7,882 nt of DNA from assembly GCA_943913905.1 (NCBI GenBank), contig CALTZZ010000107.1:1-7882 (forward strand), read 5' to 3'. Numbering within the stretch: position 1 is the first letter of the stretch; every line of letters starts with the position of its first letter. The notes beneath the pieces were generated by a model. That model was given only the letters and a program-made list of their open reading frames with translations. It searched no databases and was not told the origin of the DNA. Of this stretch, positions 1-6,218 are shown piece after piece. A program made the translations under genes and the position numbers. The stretch comes from an uncultured Dermabacteraceae bacterium. GTDB taxonomy: Bacteria > Actinomycetota > Actinomycetes > Actinomycetales > Dermabacteraceae.

Positions 1-533
1 CCCCTGGGCACTCCAATCCGGAAGTCCCCGACGATCTTTCCACGCTGAATGATTCTGCTCCTGCGGAAGACCCAAACGCGCCGCGGCCCCTTGCCGTCAT
101 TGCAACGCCTCTCGCATCTGCGAAGGCGCTCGCGGGTGTGATTCGTCTGGCTCTCGCGGCTGAGGACGACATGGTCGCGTTTCCGGCCGATGCCGTGACC
201 ATTGACGCGGAGACCGGCGCGATCGTGGCTGGCCGCATTTCCGAATCGGAAGCACACACGGTGGCCCATCTCGTTTCGCTTGGATTGCAGCGCCAAGGCA
301 TCGTGATGTTCTGGCGTCAGGGTGACCGCATGGTTGCAGTCCGGTACCGCAACGGGCAAAACGAGGGAGAAACTCCACCCGCACTCGTGCTCGGGGCGCT
401 GTCTGGGGAAGTGGAAGATCTTCTGCTCGGTGTCGATTCGCTCGATGACGCCGAAGGCACGTACAAGCCTGCGGAACTCTCCCGCATGGAGGCCATGAAG
501 TGGATTGCGCTCGGCCGGAAGAAGCGCAAGTGA
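1..533 (+). CDS. Conserved-looking protein of unknown function, 5' end cut by the window, upstream of hisH
   Basis: The frame is open from base 3 to the TGA at 531-533, giving 176 visible residues. A GTG at 138 could serve as a start, but it lacks a well-placed ribosome binding site and the frame continues coherently upstream, so I treat the gene as partial. The first 30 or so visible residues are rich in Pro, Asp, Asn and Ala and look like a disordered linker. A compact alpha/beta-like part follows, from about the segment PLAVIATPLA onward, and the protein ends in a very basic tail (LGRKKRK). I see no signal peptide, membrane helix or catalytic motif. It is not the end of HisB. The stop overlaps the hisH start (GTGA at 530-533), so it belongs to the histidine operon by position. 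Its function is not recognised; a link to histidine metabolism is only inferred from context. Confidence 0.72.
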   Translation, partial: PGHSNPEVPDDLSTLNDSAPAEDPNAPRPLAVIATPLASAKALAGVIRLALAAEDDMVAFPADAVTIDAETGAIVAGRISESEAHTVAHLVSLGLQRQGIVMFWRQGDRMVAVRYRNGQNEGETPPALVLGALSGEVEDLLLGVDSLDDAEGTYKPAELSRMEAMKWIALGRKKRK

Positions 534-1207
534 CCGGCGGCGGGCCATCGGTCGTCGTTTTCGATTACGGCAGCGGGAACGTACGCTCCGTTGTTCGAGC
601 CTTCGAAGCCGCGGGGGCCGGCGTGAGCCTCACGGGTGACCTCGACGCTGCTCTCGAGGCCGACGGACTCGTGGTCCCTGGAGTGGGCGCCTTCGACGCC
701 ACGATGACCCAGCTGACCGCAGCTCGAGGACCCTACGTCATTGACCAGCGCCTCGCCGGTGGAAAACCTGTCCTCGGAATCTGTGTGGGTCTTCAAGTGA
801 TGTTCGATTCCGGCACTGAACTCGGGGTTTCCTCCGAGGGGCTTGGCCAATGGCCCGGCTCGGTCGAACGCTTGCGCTCGCGGATCGTCCCGCACATGGG
901 GTGGAACACCGTGGACGCGCCTGAGCACTCGCGCCTGTTCGCCGGGGTCGAGGAGGAACGCTTCTATTTCGTTCACTCGTACGCCGCACGCGACTGGGTG
1001 TTCGAACCCACGAGCTCAGCCATGGCCCCGCCACTCGTGACCTGGGCGGAGCACGACGGAGACAGGTTTATCGCCGCCGTCGAAAACGACGCGCTCATGG
1101 CCACGCAATTCCACCCGGAGAAATCGGGGGAGGCGGGCTCCCGTCTCATACGAAACTGGCTCGACACGCTTCCGCGTCGTGCGGACGGTGAAAGGAACCA
1201 CGCATGA
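530..1207 (+). CDS. hisH: Imidazole glycerol phosphate synthase, glutamine amidotransferase subunit HisH
   Basis: HisH hydrolyses glutamine and channels the ammonia to HisF, which makes imidazole glycerol phosphate and AICAR in the fifth step of histidine synthesis. The protein is a class I glutamine amidotransferase of 225 residues, a little longer than the usual 200-210. Visible motifs are VFDYGSGNVRS (residues 10-20), the oxyanion-strand segment VPGVGAF (49-55), the nucleophile in GICVGLQ (Cys85), PHMGWN (121-126), YFVHSY (146-151), and the triad partners in FHPEKS (His195, Glu197). All catalytic residues are present. I chose the GTG at 530 because GGAAGAAG lies just upstream (517-524), it overlaps the previous stop as GTGA, and it places the first beta strand close to the N-terminus; a longer frame from 500 would add ten unlikely residues. 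The stop overlaps the next small gene (ATGA at 1204-1207). hisF is not in the window. Confidence 0.97.
   Translation: MTGGGPSVVVFDYGSGNVRSVVRAFEAAGAGVSLTGDLDAALEADGLVVPGVGAFDATMTQLTAARGPYVIDQRLAGGKPVLGICVGLQVMFDSGTELGVSSEGLGQWPGSVERLRSRIVPHMGWNTVDAPEHSRLFAGVEEERFYFVHSYAARDWVFEPTSSAMAPPLVTWAEHDGDRFIAAVENDALMATQFHPEKSGEAGSRLIRNWLDTLPRRADGERNHA
1191..1196 (+). promoter_or_regulatory. Ribosome binding site supporting the small membrane-protein gene
   Basis: AAAGGA sits seven bases before the ATG at 1204, inside the last codons of hisH. This spacing is good for translation initiation and is the main sequence evidence, besides the ATGA overlap, that the 52-codon frame that follows is a real gene. 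Confidence 0.6.
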
Positions 1208-1362
1208 TTCTCTCGTTCATCATGCTCGCCACGGGCGGAATGCTGCTGGGCGGAGCCTGGTCGTTTGCCCGTCAAAAGAAGCCGATGCTGGCCGTGCTGG
1301 CCCTCGCCGTCACGGGCGTCGTGTGTGTCGCAGTGTCCTATTGGCGAATCCAGCAGGGCTGA
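1204..1362 (+). CDS. Small two-helix membrane protein between hisH and priA, function unknown
   Basis: This 52-residue frame begins with an ATG that overlaps the hisH stop (ATGA) and has AAAGGA seven bases upstream. It ends at TGA 1360-1362, 27 bases before priA. The peptide has two hydrophobic stretches, about residues 2-21 (starting MILSFIMLATGG) and 28-46 (MLAVLALAVTGVVCVAVSY), joined by a positively charged turn, ARQKK (residues 22-26). By the positive-inside rule the turn should face the cytoplasm, leaving both ends outside. Without the gene there would be an unusually long gap of about 180 bases between hisH and priA in an otherwise tightly packed operon. I do not recognise a family. 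It might be a small accessory or stress membrane protein; any role in histidine synthesis would be guesswork. Confidence 0.72.
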   Translation: MILSFIMLATGGMLLGGAWSFARQKKPMLAVLALAVTGVVCVAVSYWRIQQG

Positions 1363-1389
1363 ACTGGGGCACGAAGGAAGGTAGGAACG

Positions 1390-2136
1390 ATGAAGGCGAG
1401 CACCAACAACCATTCCCTCACTCTGCTCCCCGCTGTCGACGTCGTCGATGGTTCTGCAGTACGGCTGGTGCAGGGGGAAGCGGGAACCGAGACAGACTAC
1501 GGCAAGCCGCTTGTAGCCGCGCAGGACTTCGAATCCCAGGGGGCAACGTGGCTGCATCTCGTGGACCTCGACGCAGCATTCGGGCGTGGGAGCAACGCCA
1601 CTCTCCTCGCCGAAGTGGTGTCACATGTGTCCATGAATGTGGAGCTCTCAGGTGGAATCCGCGATGACGAGTCGCTCGAACGTTCCCTCTCCACCGGATG
1701 CGCGCGCATCAACCTCGGGACCGCGGCAATTGAGAACCCCGAGTGGACGGCCAGCGCTATTCGCGAATACGGCGACCGTATAGCCGTGGGCCTCGATGTT
1801 CGCGGCACCACACTCGCGGGGCGTGGCTGGACCAGCGACGGAGGCGACTTGTGGAGCACTCTCGACCGCCTAAACCGAGCCGGATGCGAACGCTACGTGG
1901 TCACTGACGTCACGAAAGACGGAATGCTCAGCGGCCCCAACATCGACCTCCTCACCACCGTTGCGTCGAGAACCGACGCCGCTGTCGTGGCGTCCGGCGG
2001 AATCTCATCCCTCGACGATCTGCGAGCCTTGCGGGCACACGTGTGTGATGGAATCGAAGGAGCGATTGTGGGCAAGGCGCTCTACTCTCACCAGTTCACG
2101 CTCGCCGAAGCGATCACAGTGGCAGGACCGCAATGA
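1390..2136 (+). CDS. priA: PriA, bifunctional phosphoribosyl isomerase (HisA/TrpF activities)
   Basis: The 248-residue protein is a (beta/alpha)8 barrel of the HisA/HisF family. PriA isomerises ProFAR to PRFAR in histidine synthesis and, in actinobacteria lacking trpF, also phosphoribosyl anthranilate in tryptophan synthesis. The acid/base pair is visible: Asp17 in LLPAVDV and Asp173 in VTDVTKDGML. Arg25 (SAVRLVQG) corresponds to the conserved phosphate/substrate arginine. The segment GRGWTSDGGDLW (144-155) contains the Arg-Gly-Trp (Arg145, Trp147) that marks PriA proteins and is used for the dual-substrate active site; ordinary HisA proteins lack this arrangement. Phosphate-binding glycines are seen at LSGGIRD (86-92) and ASGGISS (201-207). 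The start has a purine-rich site (AGGAAGGTAGGA) before the ATG. The stop overlaps the next gene as ATGA (2133-2136). The isomerase call is firm; the second (TrpF) activity follows from the family motif. Confidence 0.95.
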   Translation: MKASTNNHSLTLLPAVDVVDGSAVRLVQGEAGTETDYGKPLVAAQDFESQGATWLHLVDLDAAFGRGSNATLLAEVVSHVSMNVELSGGIRDDESLERSLSTGCARINLGTAAIENPEWTASAIREYGDRIAVGLDVRGTTLAGRGWTSDGGDLWSTLDRLNRAGCERYVVTDVTKDGMLSGPNIDLLTTVASRTDAAVVASGGISSLDDLRALRAHVCDGIEGAIVGKALYSHQFTLAEAITVAGPQ

Positions 2137-2933
2137 ACCACCCGCTGCCGGAACAAAACCCTGACGTCCGCCGCACGCTGCCCGGGCATTTCCGCACGAA
2201 AGACCACGCCACAGACACCGCTGGGATTCCATGGCACGGGCGCGATTACGCTGCGAGTCCGTTCCCGGACGACCGAGGCGAACGTACCGAAGCACTCGTT
2301 CATGCTCTGGCCGCCGTCGATGATGGGGCCGACGCCTTCCGCGAAGGACTCGTGAACGCGCTTCGCGGTCAGCGCGTATTGATACCCATCCAGGCCATCG
2401 CGACGGAAACCGAAGTGACAGACAGTGGCCTGCACGCCGATAACGCCTCCGATATGGCAATGGTGAAACTCCAGCTGCCGTCGGGGGATGTGGCACTGCC
2501 TCTCTTCACGAGTGTGACCGCTCTGAACGGGTGGAACTCCGACGCACGCCCGGTTCCGATGGTCTGCGAGCAGGCGGCGCAAGCTGCGGTCGCGGAAGGG
2601 TGCACAATGCTCGTGATCGACCTCGGCCGCGAGAAGCCGATCGTCCTGAGCCGTAGCGCTCTCTGGGCGCTCGCGCAGGGACGGGCCTGGGTTGCGCCGC
2701 ATCGTGACCCCGAGGTTCTCGACGCTCTCGCTCAGCTTCCGCAGCAGATTGCTGCAGTCGCGGCAGCCGAAGCGCGGCCAGGAGAAAACCGAGAGGTTGA
2801 GCTCGTGTTAACGCTCATCCCCGGTCTCGACCGTGAGGCGCTCAACGCCGCTCTTTCCCAGGTTCAAACCGCTCTTGCGGCGTCCGAGGTCATTGCCGAG
2901 CGCGTGAGCTCCCTCAAATTAACGCTGCAATAG
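2133..2933 (+). CDS. SseB family protein, translationally coupled to priA
   Basis: The 266-residue protein has the layout of actinobacterial SseB-family proteins: a disordered N-terminus (1-32), the conserved opening WHGRDYAASPFPDDRG (34-49), then the SseB domain (about 53-190). In that domain an IPI strand (84-86) is followed by a charged loop, DMAMVKLQLPSG (107-118), LPLFTSVTALNGW (122-134) and the ARPVP segment (138-142). A C-terminal alpha/beta segment (about 221-266, VELVLTLIPGLDREAL) is typical of the long actinobacterial form. There is no signal peptide or membrane segment, so it should be cytoplasmic. The ATG overlaps the priA stop (ATGA), with AGGA five bases upstream. SseB-family genes are often found directly after priA in Micrococcales, but the biochemical role is not known; the name comes from an E. 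coli serine-sensitivity enhancer and says little. Family call is good, function is open. Confidence 0.85.
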   Translation: MNHPLPEQNPDVRRTLPGHFRTKDHATDTAGIPWHGRDYAASPFPDDRGERTEALVHALAAVDDGADAFREGLVNALRGQRVLIPIQAIATETEVTDSGLHADNASDMAMVKLQLPSGDVALPLFTSVTALNGWNSDARPVPMVCEQAAQAAVAEGCTMLVIDLGREKPIVLSRSALWALAQGRAWVAPHRDPEVLDALAQLPQQIAAVAAAEARPGENREVELVLTLIPGLDREALNAALSQVQTALAASEVIAERVSSLKLTLQ

Positions 2934-2952
2934 TTTTCTGCATCCGTCGGCC

Positions 2953-2963
2953 CGCATAATGCG
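2953..2963. repeat. 11-bp palindrome in the gap before the MFS gene, possible operator
   Basis: CGCATAATGCG is a perfect 5+1+5 palindrome in the 68-base non-coding gap. It lies about 26 bases upstream of the candidate -10 element and so would be around -49 to -39 of a transcript starting at 3002. A regulator site is possible. The repeat is short enough to occur by chance, and no regulator gene is next to it. Confidence 0.25.
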
Positions 2964-2988
2964 CGTCGAGGACGAGCAGTCTCAGGTT

Positions 2989-2994
2989 TAGAGT
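2989..2994 (+). promoter_or_regulatory. Candidate -10 element of a leaderless promoter for the MFS gene
   Basis: TAGAGT fits the actinobacterial -10 pattern TANNNT. Seven bases lie between it and the GTG at 3002, so transcription would begin at or next to the first base of the start codon. Only a short AGGT with three spacer bases (2995-2998) could act as a ribosome binding site. No good -35 hexamer is seen at the usual distance, which is common for such promoters. The rest of the 68-base gap holds one small palindrome and no convincing terminator, so read-through from the histidine operon also remains possible. Confidence 0.4.
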
Positions 2995-3001
2995 AGGTGC
3001 C

Positions 3002-4369
3002 GTGGCTCTGACGACCTATCGCGAGGTGCTCGCGCAACCCAAAGCACCCTCCGTACTTCTCCTTGGGTTCTTAGCGCGCTTCCCGTTTTCGTCAACGGGG
3101 CTCGTGCTCACACTGCACTGCGTTCTTACCCTGAACCAAACGTATTTCTGGGCGGGCCTCATCGTCACGTCCGCGACGCTCGGAGCCGCCATCTCTGCCC
3201 CATGGCGTGGAAGGATGCTCGACACCAAAGGCCTGCGCCGCACGCTCATCCCGCCCGTGATCGTCAACCTGATTTTTTGGTTGGCTGCACCGTTTCTTCC
3301 GTATGCAGCGCTCGTGCCGAGCGTATTCGTAGCGGGGCTCTTTTCGATCCCCGTTTTCTCCATCGTCCGCACCTCGCTCGCGGTCATTATGCCGGCACGG
3401 TTGCGAAAAGCGTCCTACGCGCTCGATTCGGTATTCACCGAATTCGTGTTCATGACCGGGCCAGCAATGGCAACGGTTCTGGTGTTTACGCTCAACTCCA
3501 CCGTGGCGCTCCTCGCGGTGGGCGCCGCAGTTGTACTCGCGGGCATCGGCCTCATGGCAGTGAACCCGCCGCTGCGAAGCGACCAATTGATGATCCCGGC
3601 GAAGCTTTCGGCCCTACTCGAGGCCGCCGAAGGCGGTACGCTGCGCGAGGGCGCTCAGATTGCCGAACGCATCGCCTTCGAAAGTACACGCACCGGCCAA
3701 ATTCCCGTGATCGCGCCAGACCAGCTCGATAGCGACTCCGGTGAAACAACACTTGAAGATCAGGCGCGGCACCTAGCCCGTCGCCAACTCCTGAGCCTCG
3801 GGGGCATGGCGATTCTTCTGGCGACCGCCATGGGCAACGTCATTCTTGTGGCCACGGACCTCGGCATCGTCGCCCTCCTGCAGGGATTCGGACAAGAGAG
3901 CCTCGTAGGCCTTGTTATCACCGTGTGGTGTGCGGGAAGTGCCGTGGGCGGGCTCGCGTACGGCGCGATGAAGCACGATCTCAGCCCCCTGTGGGTGCTG
4001 CTGTTCCTCGGGATCTCCACCGTCCCGATCGCGTTCGCGCCCAATCTTGCGATCATCCTCGTACTGTGCGCGATCTCGGGCCTTGGCGTCGCGCCGATCA
4101 TTGCCTCAACTGGCGAAGCGATTGCCCAGCGTGTCCCCGAGATGGCGCGCGGTGAAGCAATGGGGTGGCACGGGAGCGCCATGACGATCGGCGCGAGCGC
4201 CGGTGGGCCCGTTATCGGCATGGTCATTGACCACGCGGGGGCACCGTGGGGCTTCGTTACCGGAGGCCTCGCCGGGCTGACGGTCGCCACGTTCGGTCTG
4301 ATCGCCACGAAGATTCATCGAGCGCGGCTTCGAGAACGTATGGCTGCCGAACTCAAGATCGAACACTAG
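3002..4369 (+). CDS. Major facilitator superfamily (MFS) transporter, substrate unknown
   Basis: The 455-residue protein is an integral membrane carrier with about twelve hydrophobic segments in two halves, roughly residues 18-190 and 265-437. The MFS loop 2-3 motif is recognisable in APWRGRMLDTKGLRR (66-80), with the Asp-x-x-Gly-x-Arg-Arg core at 74-80. A conserved glycine-rich run, TIGASAGGPVIGMVID (395-410), is in the second half. Between the halves is a long hydrophilic loop (about 190-264) that should be cytoplasmic. The C-terminus is basic and cytoplasmic (residues 437-455). The GTG start at 3002 is the first suitable codon after the gap and gives a short N-terminal tail before helix 1. 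The gene follows the histidine operon on the same strand and converges with the siderophore importer, sharing stop-codon bases. Many actinobacterial MFS proteins of this type are annotated as drug or sugar exporters; the sequence does not decide the substrate. Confidence 0.88.
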   Translation: MALTTYREVLAQPKAPSVLLLGFLARFPFSSTGLVLTLHCVLTLNQTYFWAGLIVTSATLGAAISAPWRGRMLDTKGLRRTLIPPVIVNLIFWLAAPFLPYAALVPSVFVAGLFSIPVFSIVRTSLAVIMPARLRKASYALDSVFTEFVFMTGPAMATVLVFTLNSTVALLAVGAAVVLAGIGLMAVNPPLRSDQLMIPAKLSALLEAAEGGTLREGAQIAERIAFESTRTGQIPVIAPDQLDSDSGETTLEDQARHLARRQLLSLGGMAILLATAMGNVILVATDLGIVALLQGFGQESLVGLVITVWCAGSAVGGLAYGAMKHDLSPLWVLLFLGISTVPIAFAPNLAIILVLCAISGLGVAPIIASTGEAIAQRVPEMARGEAMGWHGSAMTIGASAGGPVIGMVIDHAGAPWGFVTGGLAGLTVATFGLIATKIHRARLRERMAAELKIEH

Positions 4370-5121
4370 AAGTATACGGCGAGGGGACCTCGCGGCCCGT
4401 CCACAACCTCCACGTCGGTATGAAACACCCGCGAGAGCGTATCCGTGCGCAGAATTTCGGTAGGGGTACCAGACACCGTCACCTGGCCGTCGTTCATGGC
4501 GATGATGTGGTCGGCATAATGGGCCGCAAAATTGATGTCGTGGAGCACGATCACAATCGTGCGACCCAACTCGTCACAGGCGCGGCGCAGCTGCTTCATC
4601 ATTTGCACGCTGTGCTGCATATCGAGATTGTTGAGCGGCTCATCGAGGAGCATGTACTCGGTGTCTTGGGCGAGCACCATGGCCACATAGGCGCGTTGAC
4701 GTTGACCGCCCGAGAGCTGGTCCAGAAACCGATTCTCGAGGGTCGTGAGATTCAGGAAGTCGATGGCTTCAGACACGATGCGTTCGTCTGCTTCAGTGAG
4801 GCGCCCCTTCGAGTAGGGGAACCGCCCGAACGCGACGAGTTGCCGCACCGTGAGCCGGGTAACGAAGTGGTTTTCCTGCCGCAGAATCGAGAGCTGTTGC
4901 GCCACTCTGGACGGTTTTTCGCACAGGATGTCGCGCCCGTTGATCGAGACTGTGCCCGAGTCGCAGGAGAGCAAACGTCCGATCATCGTGAGGATGGTGG
5001 ACTTACCCGCACCGTTGGGCCCCACGAGGGCCGTGATGGCGCCCGCGGGGATATCGGCCGTGACCGGGCCGATGGCCACAGTGTCGCTGTAGCGCTTGGA
5101 CAGGTTCTCGATGCGGATCAC
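4366..5121 (-). CDS. Ferric-siderophore ABC transporter, ATP-binding protein (YclP/FepC-like)
   Basis: This 251-residue protein is the ATPase that drives the importer from the cytoplasmic face. All nucleotide-binding motifs are intact: Walker A GPNGAGKST (34-42), Q-loop Gln82 in LRQENHF, signature LSGGQRQR (136-143), Walker B YMLLDEP (156-162) with catalytic Glu161, D-loop NNLD (164-167) and switch His194 in VLHDINFA. The stretch FGRFPYSKGRLTEAD (98-112) and the C-terminal ending in AVYF recall Bacillus YclP, the ATPase of a petrobactin importer, more than vitamin B12 or haem ATPases. Translation starts at a GTG that overlaps the upstream permease stop (GTGA, 5118-5121), with AAAGGGG five bases before it. 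The gene is the last of the operon in this window. Its TAG stop overlaps the stop of the converging MFS gene within CTAG (4366-4369). Confidence 0.95.
   Translation of the reverse strand: MIRIENLSKRYSDTVAIGPVTADIPAGAITALVGPNGAGKSTILTMIGRLLSCDSGTVSINGRDILCEKPSRVAQQLSILRQENHFVTRLTVRQLVAFGRFPYSKGRLTEADERIVSEAIDFLNLTTLENRFLDQLSGGQRQRAYVAMVLAQDTEYMLLDEPLNNLDMQHSVQMMKQLRRACDELGRTIVIVLHDINFAAHYADHIIAMNDGQVTVSGTPTEILRTDTLSRVFHTDVEVVDGPRGPLAVYF
4379..4393. terminator. Perfect 6-bp hairpin just beyond the convergent stops, possible terminator
   Basis: GCGAGG and CCTCGC form a six-pair, GC-rich stem around a three-base loop, beginning ten bases after the MFS stop and lying inside the last codons of the ATPase gene. 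No T-run follows on either side, so it is not a classical intrinsic terminator, and the triloop is tight. It could still slow or end transcription from the MFS side. Because it also encodes part of the ATPase (around residues 243-247), coincidence is quite possible. Confidence 0.25.
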
Positions 5122-6218
5122 AGCCGCCCCTTTCGCATGACGAAACTCAGGAACACGAGCCCGCCGATCAGTTCGATGATGACCGTGACGGCTCCCTGCG
5201 CACTAAACACATGGCGGAGAATGAAGTAGCTGAGCGTCACAATCACGTATCCCACGAGGACTGCCACGGGGAAAATGAGTCGATGGTCGTATGTGTGAGT
5301 GAGCTGGTACGCGAGCGTTGCCATCAGGAAGCCAAGGAACGTCATCGGTCCCACGAGCGAGGTTGTCACGGCCATGAGCACAGAGACAGCCAGAAGCACC
5401 ATGATCGTGGCGCGTCGATGGTTGAGACCAAGGTTGATGGATGCTTCCCGTCCGAGCGAGAGCACGTTCAAATAGCGTGAACTGGCGTAGAGCACGGCGG
5501 CCGTGAGAGCGACCACGGGGATGGCAATCGGGAGAAGCTCGGGATCCGCATTGGAAATATTCCCGAAAAGGCGAGCGGTCAAGATGTCGAACGTCGATGG
5601 GTCGAGCATCCGCTGCATGAACGTGGACAGTGACCCCAACCCACCGCCGAGGATCACTCCCACGAGGAGCATCACGTGGATGTTGTCTGCCGTTCCGCGA
5701 AGCAGCCAGCTGTAGAGCATGGTGGCGAAGGTGACCATGAGAACGGCGAGCAGTGCGAACCTTGCGCCAGGTGTCAACGTGGTCAGTCCGACGGCACCCA
5801 AGAAAAAGACGGCGGCGGTTTGGAGCACCACGTAGAGTGCTTCGAATCCCATGATGGACGGGGTAATAATGCGGTTCGCGGTCACCGTGTGAAAGGCGAC
5901 GGTTGCGAAGGCATGGCACGTGACAACCACTGCGATCGTGACGAGCGAAGTCCCGCGCATCCGTGCGATTCGCCAGTAGCCGTCGGTCCCAAAGGGCACC
6001 GGATTGTTCCAACTCAATACTCCGAAGGTGAGGAGAAGAGCGAGCCCGATGAGGACCGCGATCAGCGCTGCGTAGGTGCGCTTGGCTCGGTTGGAGAGGA
6101 AAGCTCCCGAATGTCGACCGGGAAGGCACGAGAGCGCAGATGCAGGACCCACACTGGCCAGGAGATGGGGGAGCGCTTTGCGGGTGATGGTGGCGCGGGG
6201 CGCGTCGTGTTCAGGCAT
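5118..6218 (-). CDS. Ferric-siderophore ABC transporter, second permease (FecCD family, YclO-like)
   Basis: The 366-residue protein is one half of the membrane channel of the importer. From residue 48 on it is a chain of hydrophobic helices with FecCD-family features: the segment MRGTSLVTIAVVVTCHAFATV (88-108), the helix with TANRIITPSIMGFEALY (113-129), the cytoplasmic coupling region LVGPMTFLGFLMATLA (288-303), and the C-terminal IELIGGLVFLSFVMRKGRL (348-366). It resembles Bacillus YclO. I chose the ATG at 6218 because GGGAGG lies four bases before it; a TTG at 6236 is in frame but has no such site. This start overlaps the first permease gene by eight bases. The first 47 residues are a polar, basic extension not usual in the family (see findings). 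The stop overlaps the ATPase start. It should pair with the first permease as a heterodimer. Confidence 0.92.
   Translation of the reverse strand: MPEHDAPRATITRKALPHLLASVGPASALSCLPGRHSGAFLSNRAKRTYAALIAVLIGLALLLTFGVLSWNNPVPFGTDGYWRIARMRGTSLVTIAVVVTCHAFATVAFHTVTANRIITPSIMGFEALYVVLQTAAVFFLGAVGLTTLTPGARFALLAVLMVTFATMLYSWLLRGTADNIHVMLLVGVILGGGLGSLSTFMQRMLDPSTFDILTARLFGNISNADPELLPIAIPVVALTAAVLYASSRYLNVLSLGREASINLGLNHRRATIMVLLAVSVLMAVTTSLVGPMTFLGFLMATLAYQLTHTYDHRLIFPVAVLVGYVIVTLSYFILRHVFSAQGAVTVIIELIGGLVFLSFVMRKGRL

Noticed and set aside
500..529. Ten extra N-terminal residues on HisH from an upstream ATG
   Set aside because: The GTG at 530 has a purine-rich site upstream, overlaps the previous stop as GTGA, and better matches the position of the first HisH strand.
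138..533. A complete 131-residue protein starting at GTG 138
   Set aside because: No well-spaced ribosome binding site, and the same frame stays open with plausible protein sequence to the window edge, so it is more likely the 3' part of a longer gene.
317..976. Long minus-strand frames opposite hisH, priA and the SseB gene
   Set aside because: No recognisable domains, arginine/proline-rich composition and opposite to well-supported genes.
2934..2960. CATAAT (2955-2960) as a -10 box for the MFS gene
   Set aside because: No acceptable -35 hexamer is found 16-18 bases upstream, and the bases are part of the CGCATAATGCG palindrome; TAGAGT next to the start fits better.
2982..3000. A DtxR/IdeR iron-box before the MFS gene
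   Set aside because: The left half (TCAGGTT) is similar to the consensus half-site, but the right half (TAGGTGC) does not form the required inverted repeat.
4246..5229. A 327-residue plus-strand frame across the ATPase gene
   Set aside because: It is antisense to an ATPase with every motif intact, is rich in Arg, His and Glu, and overlaps the MFS end; it is a shadow of high-GC codon bias.
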